Assembly (NCBI GenBank): GCA_013423325.1
Contig: BLJB01000164.1
Coordinates: 186,001 to 250,000, forward strand
From: Usnea hakonensis
Lineage: Eukaryota > Ascomycota > Lecanoromycetes > Lecanorales > Parmeliaceae
Length of the DNA stretch: 64,000 bases
Reading direction: 5' to 3'
The notes beneath the pieces were generated by a model that ran no database searches, had not been told where the DNA came from, and was given only the letters and a program-made list of their open reading frames with translations. Within the stretch, counting starts at the first letter, position 1; every line of letters begins with the position of its first letter. Both the position numbers and the translations under genes were made by a program. Below are positions 46,554 through 57,219 of this stretch, one piece after another.

Positions 46554-47508
46554 ATGCAGGTAGCCAAAGCTCCGTTGGCCGGGCCAGTATCATGTATATG
46601 GAACGCCTGTCGACTTCCAACTGGCCGGAAGAGGCGTGAGAGTAAGCATTCTCCAGACAGACTCAGGATCTTCGAGAAGAAGTCTCCGACGCCGCATTCT
46701 TACACTGAGGAACGGTCTCTCTCTTCTCCTTCACCGGACGATAATCATACGACGGTCTCTAAAAAGGCAAAGCAGATAAAAACGGCACCGTCACAGGTCA
46801 TGTCTATACTTAGATTGCCGTTGGAGGTGAGAATTATGATTTATGAAGAAGTACTTTGCAACCCTGATGTGGTTCATATCACGACCCGAAAGGATGGCAA
46901 GCTGGTCTATTTCAGATGTAAAGCCGAGGACGGTCGATGTCGTGGTTTGGAATGCTTTCATGCCTCTAACGAAGATCTGTATAGCACATGGCGAACGAGG
47001 GATAAAGACCTATTCAGTACGTGGAGCCCCAGCAATGGCTCAGATTTGGCAGACGGCGGCTTGTTAGGTTTACTTCAGAGCTGCCGGCAGGTGTGAGTAT
47101 CTCTGTGTACATGAAGTATTTTCAATTGCATATTAATCATAACCCAGATACACGGAGGCCATAAGCGTTCTTTATACCCGCAACACCTTTAGCTTCACGG
47201 AACTACCGGTCTTCCTTCAATTTGCATCTGCGGTTATGCCTGAGGGTTGGAGCTCTGTTCAAAGTCTGCAATTTGAATATAACCTATTTAGGGAGTTGTG
47301 CTACATGTGGCCCTATCTTCATCCCTGGGGCGAGCGTCGTGAATGGATGGATACACGTCGAATTCTTTCAGGTATCCAAGGGCTCCGCAAAGTTCGTGTC
47401 AAAGTTGGTATGCCGGCTAATGGATTTGACGAATCTGAGCATGCCAGCGAGTTGATGAAGCATCTCATGATGGGGTCAAAGGCGAACGTGCTCGTGGAAA
47501 CGATGTAG
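46554..47508 (+). CDS. DUF7730/2EXR-like fungal protein
   Basis: Exons 46554-47092 and 47148-47508 flank a 55-nt intron (GTGAGT to ACCCAG) and give 299 residues. After a basic disordered N-terminus of about 80 residues, LRLPLEVRIMIYEEVL is the F-box-like opening of the DUF7730/2EXR group. GLLQSCRQVYTEAISVLYTRNTFSF follows across the splice site and is the hallmark of the family. A shorter start at ATG 46801 would remove the N-terminal extension. The family is greatly expanded in filamentous fungi; no biochemical role is established that I can name. It is likely cytosolic or nuclear. Confidence 0.8.
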
Positions 47509-47978
47509 CTACCTTTAAGGCGAGTGCAGCGTAAGGGAATCACATACGAGGACGAGAGATTCTGAATAGGGAGAGTGAAAAGACCGGTGAGGAGATTCAA
47601 CCAGTGGTAGTGAAGTTCGAGGTTAACTCCGCATCCACTCACGCTTGAAGGAACAAATCAGTCTGATCACATTGCAAAGCCGTTCCTGCGGATGCGAGAT
47701 ATGGCCAGGAGCCTCGGAGCCATGACAGGAAGCCCTGTTTGCGGCGAGAATGAGATCCCTCTTGAGTGGCCCGGGTTTCCTGGTATTTTCGTCCATCCAC
47801 CGTTCTAGCTTCGCTCCAAACTGTCAAACTTCTTTATACTTCTAGCATTTATCATGAACCAAGCCCCGCGTTTTTTAAAGATCTTTCGTTCCATATTTGG
47901 GAAGGATAACTTTGAAAAAGTCGTCCGAAGGTCCAGCTCTATAACTCGACAACGTTCCTCTACTGTGCCGCCGAATTT
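47509..47978. other. Intergenic spacer with an upstream ORF
   Basis: It holds a 43-codon frame at 47854-47985 (start MNQAPRFLK) that overlaps the next gene's start in another frame. This could be an upstream ORF or an unresolved exon. Confidence 0.4.
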
Positions 47979-48611
47979 ATGGCTTTAAGGACCCGCAAAT
48001 CAGTGATTGGGGATCTTAGAAGGGCTTTCAGCAATGATAAGAAACCCGATGTACCGGCTGTGCCACAAAGGGAAGATGTTGACATTCCAGTCAGTGCCTT
48101 GCGAATCAGCCGATACGGCCTCGTACAAGAGCTGCAAACCACATGGTACAGAGCTACAGATAAAAAGTTCATCATCGGCAACAATTACTACAATGTTCCT
48201 CGGTGCATGCAACCGTCAGGAACAAATGACCTAGATCCTGCAGTTCGCAGGGTACGATGGGTTTTCAAGAAGGAGTATGCTTCCAACTCCACACCATCCA
48301 AGCTGGAATCCTTTAAGGGGACTTACAGTATTTGGTTCCAGGACTTGCGGACCACACCTGGTCCCAAGTTTTTATCGCAGGTCGTGAGCGATTTTTGGAT
48401 GATGAAGCAATGGCCAAATGAGCCCATACCTGGTGATAAGATTGAGTGGGTGGACATCCCCAGGGACATGTTGGCCGAGTTGAACAAGGATTGGTGGGCT
48501 ACCGGAGTGCTGATACCTGATATTGATACTGTTGCCAAAGAGGAAGCAGAGAAAAGGCGAGCATTGCGGGACATGGCAAAGTCTGCGATTGAGGACGTGG
48601 AGCCCCAATAA
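47979..48611 (+). CDS. Unknown fungal protein
   Basis: One frame of 210 residues without introns. It has a folded look with many aromatic residues (YGLVQELQTTWYRATDKKFI, VRRVRWVFKKEYA, TYSIWFQDLRTTPGPKF, VVSDFWMMKQWPNEP) and a charged C-terminal helix (KEEAEKRRALRDM). There is no transmembrane segment or signal peptide. The frame is open about 15 codons upstream of the ATG without another start. The family is not recognised. Confidence 0.6.
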   Translation: MALRTRKSVIGDLRRAFSNDKKPDVPAVPQREDVDIPVSALRISRYGLVQELQTTWYRATDKKFIIGNNYYNVPRCMQPSGTNDLDPAVRRVRWVFKKEYASNSTPSKLESFKGTYSIWFQDLRTTPGPKFLSQVVSDFWMMKQWPNEPIPGDKIEWVDIPRDMLAELNKDWWATGVLIPDIDTVAKEEAEKRRALRDMAKSAIEDVEPQ

Positions 48612-50441
48612 TCTTCCTGTTTTGGATTTTGTGAAATTAGAAATTGCGAATAGAAGACTTTGGGGGCAGTCCCGTATGAGTACCACTGGAATTCGACTCC
48701 TGAGACGAGCATACATTTCACTTAGTCGCCGCCATCCCTTTACAATGTCCAATGTACGCTATGAACAGAATTTACCAAACAGTATCCACATTGACCATTC
48801 CTACCCACTTCTCAATTTAGTGAAATGTCATCTTTGCTAGACCTCCATCCTTCGTCACAGATATCACCACAGTCCAGCTCCAATCTCAATTAACAGCAAC
48901 CATGAATTTCAAACAGCCTCTTTCGAAAAACACGATGGACTGTTTTAATTCTACAGAACCGCTGGTGCATCGAGCGCACTACTTTACCATCCTCCCCCCC
49001 CCCTCCTCTCCCTTCCCGTCCTCGCACTACAGGATTCGCAGCATGAAACAGTGCCCGATATCCTTGTCTCAACTAACACCCAACATTACAACGTCCCTCC
49101 CAACAACGAATCCCTTTTCCGTACCGCGCATGCAAACTCTTCCCAGCCGCGAACAGGACACCGACGATTTTCGAGCAGATAGTGGTTGGAGCACTGTGGT
49201 AACTCAATTCTTGAAATCTTTGACGTTCCTTGTAAGTTCACAGATGGATCGAGCTGTGGGTTCGTAAACATCATGCCGACGCCCAACGTAAGATTCAAGT
49301 GTCAGCTTCTGGAGTCCACTCAGCTCCTCCATGGCGAAATATTTTCGGACAGAAAGTGAGCCTGCTGGTTGTGATGCCCGGTCTTTCGAAGAATTTACCC
49401 GGCAATGGAGACCACTAGATAGCGGACGTCGCGTTTTAGGGGGGAACTCCGGTGCCGTATCCGTGCGACAAGCGCTTTGGGACTGCTGATATTGAAGATC
49501 GTGTTCCTGTAAAGTTTGCAGCTTGCTTCATCGAAGAGTTGACGGCAACTTTGGATGAATGCGATGTTTGGTTGCAAGTGACGAGGAGTGCCCGAGTTTT
49601 GCAGAAATCAGATGATCGAATGCTCAGGGTTAATGCCCGTATTGAGACGTAGTCACTCTCTAGAATTGGAGTATGATATGGGTGCCCCTTTCGTGACGAG
49701 GATATCGTCAATCTACTTGAGAGATGTTTTCCATATCGCTTGCTGTTTTTCTGGCAGAAATAAAAGAAGGTGCGAGGTCGAGGGCAGCGGATGATGTAGT
49801 GTTATGTTTACTCCGGTCTAGAAATGTTGAACGTTCTCAGGTCATTCCAATAGATGCAGTAGGAGGGACAGTACAATGGGTTCCGCAGTTTTGTAGACGA
49901 AGAGCAGGTGTAGTTGTGGAGCTGTGACTCAAAAGCTCAGGAGTCCAAGTACAACCCAGACTAGCTGCCAGGACTTGAAACAGGTCACCAATGATGTGGC
50001 CTAACAATGGACCGGTGTAATGTGGATCATATACAAAAGGAATTGTTTTGGTCCAGATGCCAGGTTCTGAAGATGATTATCAAGTGGCCAAGTCACCACC
50101 AAGAGGATCTGAAAAAAGTGTCTTCTTGTCACGAAAGATAATGGGGCCTTGCCCCGCGATGCGCCTGCTCTGTTCACCCCAATAGCTACCCCTTTCTGAT
50201 CGCTTCGTAAAATCCTGGCAGTAGATCCAGTTGCCCTTTCTACTAGGCGTATCGATCGGTGTCATGAAGCACTTAGTCTGCTGTCATGACCACTCTCACG
50301 GTATCTGTGGTAGTTTTTCTCAGTTGCTGTGTGCGAAGAAAGTGCAATCGTGAGTAACCAAGTTCATATATGAAGCGCAGCGGCCTTGGCAAGTCGGAAA
50401 TATGAGACAACCTTCATCTAAGGAGGGAAACCAAGAGCTTG
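48612..50441. other. Gene-poor spacer of 1.8 kb
   Basis: Between convergent genes. It contains the DUF7730-like remnant at 49395-49577. No other frame has family-like content. Confidence 0.5.
49395..49577 (-). pseudogene. Remnant of a DUF7730/2EXR-like gene
   Basis: About 60 codons on the minus strand contain QSCRQLFDEASCKLYRNTIFN, the family block seen intact in the gene at 46554-47508 (QSCRQVYTEAISVLYTRNTF). A stop upstream in frame and a stop at 49395 isolate it. I could not find the N-terminal LPLEVR-type block nearby. It may be a decayed copy, or one exon of a gene I failed to assemble. Confidence 0.4.
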
Positions 50442-52061
50442 TTATTGCATTTTCTTAATGTCAGAATTCACTATAGCACTTCCAGACATCAAAGCCAACA
50501 ACTGTCCTATCAGCAAAATAACTAGCTGTATCACAAATATACAGCCTCGCAATGTACGATCCATCCAGCCGAGGACCGGTCTCCTGCCTCTGGAAAACGT
50601 CGAATCCACAAAATCGAATGGCAGCTTTGCTCCCAGATGCTCTACTGCGACCTTCAGCCCACTCGAAAATCCGTCCTCATGGAATCCATACTTGGTCCAG
50701 GCCCCCGCATAGCTTATGCCCCTTGTGTTTTGTATGCGTGGCAGGAGTTTCTGCGAGCGTATAGCAGCTGCATTATACAATGGATGATGATATGTCCAAC
50801 TACCCTGTGCAGATTTGGGCGGATGAAGAGGATTAAGAGTAACAAGGACCATGCCATAGAGCGAAGGAATGTGCTGGAGGAGGTTCATCCAGTAGGTCAA
50901 GCAGACCGACGGAATTGTGTTGGAAGATGGGGATGTGGTGATATAATTCCAAGACGACCAGGCCACATATCGCTTTGGCATCAGCTTCATTGTGTCAGTG
51001 TTCTGTGTTGAGAGGTGGTGATATTGATACATACCGAGCGGTCTGAGTGAAGTACTGCGGTGTTTTTACTGGTCTTGAAATTCGACATGATCTCTTCTTC
51101 TTCGGGTGTGGCTATGTTGCGAATGATGTCCATCGCTTGATCGCCATGCGTTGCCAAGATTACATGGTCGAAGATTTCTCTTTTACCATCCATTCGATGA
51201 ACAGCTAGCTGTTTATTGTCTAGGACGCTCAACGATTCTATTGATGTATCGAGATGAACGTTATGTCCGGGAAAATCCCGCATTACAGCGTCAATGTACT
51301 GCTTCGAACCGCCTACGATGGTCATCCATGTTGGGCGAGCAGCCACTGTAGTGAGGAGATGATGGTTCCACATAAAGCGAACAAGGGTAATGGCCGGAAA
51401 TTCCAAAGAAGCTTTATCTGGGCTTGTACTCCAGACAGAAGCAGTCATGGGGATGAGGTAATCGTTGCGAAAGGCATCGGAATAACCCTCTCGATCCAAG
51501 TACTCCCCGATACTCTGTTGTGGTGCAGGCTTCCCAACGTTTTTGGCCGCGCCGTTGGCTCCACTAATGTCAATCTCGCTCTCGTCTTCCTCGGAAAGCA
51601 GGTCCAGAGCAAATTGGTTGAATCGGACAATGTCGAAGATCATTCGCCACATCCGAGGATCGAAAAAGTTTGACTTCTGAGCAAATACAGCAGAGAGCGA
51701 CGTCCCAGACCACTCGAACAGCCCTTGATCTCGAGAAACCCCAAAGGTCATATCCGTCGGTGAGGTGGGTACCTTGACCTCTTTTAGAAAGGCAATGAAA
51801 TTCGCTACAAGCGTGAGCCAAATTAAAGGCACATAGTGAGGCCATAAACTAACGGTAGGTAACGCTGTTCATGACGATGAAGCCAGTGTCAACATTCACA
51901 GTTTTTCCATCATGAGTAAAAGGCACCGTGTTGGTATGGCCCCCTAGTCTATCCTTCGCCTCATAGAGGTGAACTTCGTGCTCCGTACTTTTGAGGGCCC
52001 ATAGTGCGGCGATGCCAGTGCAACCGCTACCAATAATAGCAACCTTTTTCTTTTCCTGCAT
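50442..52061 (-). CDS. FAD-dependent oxidoreductase (amine-oxidase-like, COG2907 type)
   Basis: Exons 52061-51854, 51804-51035 and 50984-50442 give 506 residues; the introns are 49 and 50 nt, both GT-AG. The N-terminus VAIIGSGCTGIAALWALK is the dinucleotide fold, and EVHLYEAKDRLGGHTNTV is the matching second strand and FAD loop. NSVTYPNFIAFLKE, VGGSKQYIDAV and HVILATHGDQAMDI are hallmarks of the predicted NAD/FAD-binding proteins of COG2907, which in bacteria often sit beside cyclopropane-fatty-acid synthase genes. No such synthase is next to it here. A C-terminal hydrophobic helix (CIFVIQLVILLIGQLLALM, about residues 475-495) could anchor it to a membrane. The substrate is unknown. Confidence 0.9.
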
Positions 52062-52549
52062 GATTTATGATACAAGCAAGCTTTTCGGCAAGGTTATACA
52101 AATGTGGACGCTTCGTCTCAGGTGAACGGAGCAGCAAACAGGAGTGATAACCTCAACAGTCGAGCAGTTCAATCACAACTTTGGTTCATAGAGATGCCAG
52201 TCTCTATATCTATATGTGAGCCTTTTTCGAGAGCCATTTAGAGGACTAAGTTATCAAGCGGCGTAAATATGCCCTTGTGTTTCTCGTATTCGTATATAAG
52301 TGGTGACATCTTTCGGCGTTCGGATAATACAAACGCCTAGCTCCACAGATCCATTGACAACAGCCTAGAACAGCCTCCTGCGGCGACAGTGACATCTTTC
52401 AAACAAACACTTTTGACCATCAGCTCACATGTGTCTCTGACACCTCGTTCTCCATTATCAGACTTCATCACAGCTCAGTACATAGCTTGGTTAACAACTA
52501 CAACCATCCAGAGCCGGCCTGCAGACAACCTACACCAGCCCTTTCAACC
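52062..52549. other. Shared upstream region of the oxidoreductase and VTI1 genes
   Basis: This is 488 nt between divergent starts. I see no gene. Confidence 0.55.
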
Positions 52550-53394
52550 ATGGCGAACCCACTGGATACAGACGCTGGCTCAGAGCTGTTCAGCAATTAT
52601 GAAGCCGAGCTGAAACTCGTCCAAGCAGATCTCAGTCAAAAGCTCGATCAAATCACAGAATTATCCGGCGAACCCCGGAAATCAGCAGTACGACTAGCGG
52701 AGCACTCCCTCGAAGAAGCCAATGAACTCGTACGTCCTCTTCCTGCCCACTCCCTTTCTCCAGCAAACTCCGAACGCTCATAGCCCCAAACCTACTGATC
52801 CTCCGCCCCCCCTAAAAAGCTCGACATGATGCGTATCGAAAAACAAAACATCCCCTCAGCCACACGCTCGCGCCTGAACCCGCGCTTCCGCAACTTCGAA
52901 ACCGACATCGACGCCGCCAAACGGCGACTCAAAACCCTCTCCTCGGACCGGTCCGCCCTCCTCGGCTCCCGCTACTCGGACAACCCGTCCCAAGACGACC
53001 AGCTCGAGCAGCGCCAGCAACTGCTCAGCGGAACGGACAGGCTGGACCGCAGCAGCCAGCGGCTGCGGGACAGCCAGCGCATCGCGAACGAGACGGAGGA
53101 TATTGGCCGGGGCACGTTGGCGGATTTGCAGATTCAGAGGGAGACGATTCAGCATACGCGGGCGACCATGTTGGAGAGTGAGGGGTATGTGGATCGGAGT
53201 GTGAAGACGCTGAGGGGGATGGCGCGTAGGTAATTAAATTGCCCCCATCCATTCTCTCCTACCACCTTGTCTGGGACTTCCCTATCGGACTGACGGGGTG
53301 GTTTAGGATGGCTACCAACCGGATCATAACCATTGCCATCATCACGGTGCTCGTCCTTTTGATCATCTTGGTCGTTTATAGCAAGTTCAAGTAG
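52550..53394 (+). CDS. VTI1: Vti1, Qb-SNARE
   Basis: Exons 52550-52729, 52820-53229 and 53307-53394 give 225 residues. The introns are 90 and 77 nt, GT-AG, and the last exon carries the membrane anchor. The N-terminal v-SNARE domain (LFSNYEAELKLVQADLSQKL) forms the three-helix bundle. The SNARE helix runs from RLDRSSQRLRDSQRIANETE through LADLQIQRETIQHTR to LKTLRGMARR-like sequence. The C-terminal TM is IITIAIITVLVLLIILVVY. Vti1 acts in Golgi-to-endosome, vacuolar and retrograde Golgi fusion with several t-SNARE partners. Its length is close to the yeast protein (217). Confidence 0.94.
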
Positions 53395-54067
53395 CGCGCT
53401 GTAACCATTACAATGTTAGATTATGCTACCCAATTTTTTTTCTCACACTCTACAACCATCGGCCATGTGAGAGACCAAACAAAAATTCCTTCCACAACAA
53501 CAACATAACCCCCCAGATCTCCACCTCTTCCAAAGGACCGACCAACCACATCCTAAGCACACCAACCCATGCACTTCCTGGACCGAGCCCCGCCCAAATC
53601 CACCCCTCTCAACCATCCGCCAAATCTCTCACTTACCGAACAATTTGATTTGATTAACATCTTTTAGCTACAAAAGGGGCACTAATATGGAGAACTATCG
53701 GCGTAAGTATTTGAAAAGAAAGAAGGACAGATATGGCACTGATATCTATACTATATCCCTTTCTAATATTTTTGCTAGACGGGGGGCAGTGCTTGGAGTA
53801 TAGGGTTTTCTCTGATTGATGATGATGGGCGAAACGTTCAGCTATGATACCTAGCGATGCAGAGAGTTTAAAGGTTCGATTCTGGTGTGGGAAATGAGAT
53901 GGGAGATGAGGGAATTCGATAAGAATTTCTGAAAAGATGTGCCTGGCACCTATGTGGGAGTACTCGTATTGTACCTTCTCCTGCAATGAGCGGATCTGGA
54001 CCAATCTGATCCCACATTTGCCTGAGCTATGCCAATGCTCGCTACAAGTACACTTCACTCTCCCAAT
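53395..54067. other. Intergenic region between convergent VTI1 and aldo-keto reductase genes
   Basis: I see two 3' flanks and no further gene. Confidence 0.55.
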
Positions 54068-55316
54068 CTAATACCCCTGCACCATCTTCGGCATATAAGG
54101 CTCCTCCAAATACTTCGCTTCTTCATCACTCAACTGGAACTTGACCGCCTCGACAGCCTCGTCGATCCGCTCTTTACTCCCGAGTCCCACAATCGGGTTG
54201 ACAGCCTCTTGCTTTAACGACCACGCGATGGCCACCAGGGCCATACCCACGCCCCTCTTCTTCGCAACCTCTTCCACTCGGTCCACAATGTTCTTGTCGG
54301 TTTCCGTCTCTTTGCTTCGAATGAGGGACTTGAGGAAGTTGTCGGATTCTTCGCGCTTGGTGGATCGCTCGGACCAGGGTCGAGCGAGGACGCCGCGGGC
54401 GACTGGGGACCATGGGATGCAGCCGACGCCGGAGGCGCGGCAGTATGGGAGCATCTCTCGCTCTTCTTCGCGGTAGATGAGGTTGTGGTAGTTCTGCATG
54501 GAGATGAACTTGTGCCTGGGGAGATGTTAGCTGCAATCAAACCATTGAGGAAAGGGTGTCGCACCATCCATTGGCATCGGCAACGTTTTGCAGCATTTGA
54601 AATTCCCACGCTGCCATCGAGCTTGCTCCTATGTATCTTACTTTCCCACTCTCCACCACATCGTTCAACGCTTTCATGATCTCCTTCTTTGGCGTGTCTC
54701 TATCCAATCTGTGGATTTGTAGTACATCGATATATGTACCTAATCTCTTGACACTGGCATCGACAGCATCGAGGATATGCTTGCGGCTTAACCCGACTTG
54801 GTTTACCATATTGTTGTCGTTCGTCGACATTGCTGAAATTCGAGGTTGGGCGCCGGATTGGTCAACGCCTTGGTGAGTCAGTACTGCCACTAGGATGTAA
54901 TTACCAGGAATAATATGCTGCATACGTACCAAAATAACACTTCGACAGAATGACTACTTTCTGACGGGGGATGTTGTATTTCTGCAACGCTTTACCTATG
55001 ATCTCCTCCGATCTGCCATTGGAGTAGACGTCGGCCTCGTATTCAGATCAGCAGCTGGAAGCAGAACGAGGCTGATGTAGGTAGAATCCATACGGTGTCC
55101 CATGTATTAATCCCAACTTTGTAGGCGTGCTCTAGCAACGGGAGTGATTTCTCCTCATCAAGAACCCATTCTTGCCATTCAGGCGTGCCGTAGGACATGG
55201 TCCCAAGGACGATCTTTGATATTTTGAGGCCCGAGTCTCCTAACCTGGGATCGTGGTCAGCTTTGCGATATTTAAATCAAACAAATTGTCGGTCCTGCTT
55301 GCCGTGTGTATTCCAT
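54068..55316 (-). CDS. Aldo-keto reductase
   Basis: Five exons: 55316-55303, 55244-55094, 55035-54930, 54868-54565 and 54515-54068, 340 residues. Intron 1 starts with GC (GCAAGC) and ends in CCCAG; it alone gives the standard start MEYTRLGDSGLKISKIVLG. The other introns are GT-AG, 49-61 nt. The catalytic tetrad is present: Asp54 and Tyr59 (WDTADVYSNG), Lys87 (ILSKCYF) and His143 (LQIHRLD). C-terminal GLGSKERIDEAV is the NADPH-phosphate loop. It resembles the fungal AKRs close to Kv-channel beta subunits and yeast aryl-alcohol dehydrogenases, so NADPH-dependent reduction of aldehydes is likely. The exact substrate is unknown. Confidence 0.93.
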
Positions 55317-55927
55317 CGTGGATATGAATCGTTGAGATATATGTCGCTGTGACAGAGGAAAGATTGGCTTTTTCGTCAATTTCGTAGAAACAAATTTCGA
55401 GGAGCGTACTGCACTGAGAATAGAACTCATTGACAGAGGAGACGCTTTATATATTCGCACCGTTACTCCCCAGAAACTTTGCGACGGAACCGATTCCGAT
55501 GATTTCTGTCAACATTCATACGTCATAGCCGGAGACAAGACTTCATCTCCGTCCTTTCGCCGATGTCTCCGCCTGAGATGTCATAGCACTGAAGCATACT
55601 CCAGTAATGATCACAAAACCATCTCAACAACACGACCCAAAGAACGATTCTCGTTCGGTCCTTGTGATGTATGAATATATAATCCGACAACAACCGCAGA
55701 TAATCTGTGACTGTTAACTCCGCTGGTCCGATTTTGATATCTTAAGACTCACGTACAAGCTTCCACGGCTCCCCTAAGGACTTGAGCTCAATGGGCTGCT
55801 CGTGTTTTTGGGGAGATCGCGCCAGACATTGCACACAGAACGAGGACCGGGAACTTCGTACAAGTCTTATTCGAATGCCTCCTCGTATCGTGAAGGCTGT
55901 CGTACAATCCATACACTTTTCTTTCTT
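55317..55927. other. Intergenic spacer
   Basis: It holds the AKR promoter and the dsc2 3' flank. I see no gene. Confidence 0.5.
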
Positions 55928-56892
55928 TTAAAAGGCCCCTCTAAACTGATCCAGTATCCCTCTCCCCAATGTTCTCCTTCTCGTTTCGCCCGCACTCCCA
56001 CCATCAGAGCCAGTCGCACTCCCCTCCCCCTCCAACCTTCTCCTCAACCTCTCAAACCCCTGTCCAGTACTCGCCTTCTTCTCCCCAACCACCCACCCCG
56101 GCACTCTCCACCTACCCCAAGCGCCCGGCCCCCATTCCCCCCTCCACGCCACACCAACCATCCACCCCACCCCCGCCGCTATCGTGGAGCCCGGGAAAGA
56201 AGACAGCGCAAGCTGGCCGGCGAGCAAGTAGACAAGGAATTTATCACTGAGGACGGGTCCCTGGTCTTCGCCTGCGCCGGACGATGTAGCGGGCGACTTG
56301 GATGTGACGATGCGATACTTGTAGATTGTCGGTATGGCGGCGTGGTATTGAGCAAGGAGGGCGAAGATGAGGGGCGTCGGTCCGGCGGGGAGGTTGTTCA
56401 CGGCGCCAAAGGTGAGGGGCCGAAGCATGGTCGTGATGAGTGGAGGGAGTATCAGCGTCGGGGGAAGAACACTGCAGAGGAAAGACTGCCCAAGTCGCTC
56501 ATCAGATCAGCCCTGCCATAAATAAATCTTACAAACCATATAAACGGATCGACACATACAGCGAACTTTCTCGAACCCCACAGCCGCTCTATAATACGCA
56601 TCTGGTAAAGCGACATCGCCGCGAACAGGAGCTCCGTAGAATTATTATAGCAGCTCTATAAAAGTCAGCCCCCCCCCCACTCACTCTCCAACAATCCCCC
56701 CCCTCTTCCCCAAAAGAGACTCACCTGCCAAACCAAAACCCTCCACCCCTGCCTATACACCCACAAATGCGGCACCACCTGGATATAAAACAGATACTTG
56801 GTATCCGTGATGCTGACCAGTATCGAGGACGCAATGACGCCGAAGAAGAGGTATTGGGAGACGGGCGCTGCTGTGAAGCCCGAGGCGAGCAT
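55928..56892 (-). CDS. dsc2: Dsc2-like rhomboid pseudoprotease of the Golgi Dsc E3 ligase
   Basis: Exons 56892-56725, 56655-56560 and 56485-55928 give 273 residues across introns of 69 and 74 nt. The joined sequence reads LFAAMSLYQMRIIERLWGSRKFA, then PLTFGAVNNLPAGPTPLIFALLAQYHAAIP, the rhomboid-like core of Dsc2/UBAC2. No catalytic GxSx serine is visible, as expected for the pseudoprotease. Several hydrophobic segments (about residues 12-30, 90-108, 115-150) fit a multi-pass protein. The Dsc complex ubiquitinates SREBP precursor in fungi and allows its cleavage under low oxygen. A UBA domain, present at the C-terminus of fission yeast Dsc2, is not recognisable in the basic, Gly/Ser-rich tail here. 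The introns contain long C runs on the plus strand. Confidence 0.88.
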
Positions 56893-57219
56893 GGCGAGTC
56901 AAGATGTGGGGTTGGGTTGGCTGGTTGGGGGGAGGGGGGTGGTTGCGAGGTAGGAGGGATGGGTGCGAGTTAGGGGCTATGGTGGTCTCTAGAGTGCAGT
57001 GCAGCTTGGAGGTGAACCCTAGCCCTAGGAGAGATGTTGTAGGTGAAACGACTGTTATACGCACGAGCTACTCCTCTTCTTTCCAGGGTTCGAGCTGAAT
57101 GTCTGGAAAGTTAGTCGATAAGTACATAGATATTACTAGTTGCAGCCAACATGGGTTGATAGATTCATTCATCCATTCACTCTCTATGCTCATCTGTCTT
57201 CATCCCATACTACCTGTAC
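56893..57219. other. Intergenic spacer
   Basis: It lies upstream of dsc2 and downstream of the ankyrin gene. G runs lie near 56930-56942. I see no gene. Confidence 0.5.

Noticed and set aside
53860..53900. GGTTCGATTCT, a tRNA B-box-like sequence
   Set aside because: No A box at the right distance and no cloverleaf could be drawn.
50442..55316. Possible secondary-metabolite cluster (FAD oxidoreductase, aldo-keto reductase, hydrolases)
   Set aside because: No polyketide synthase, peptide synthetase, terpene cyclase or cluster regulator is present, and a SNARE gene lies between.
55802..56521. 239-residue plus-strand frame
   Set aside because: Antisense to the Dsc2-like gene; its composition is dictated by that gene.
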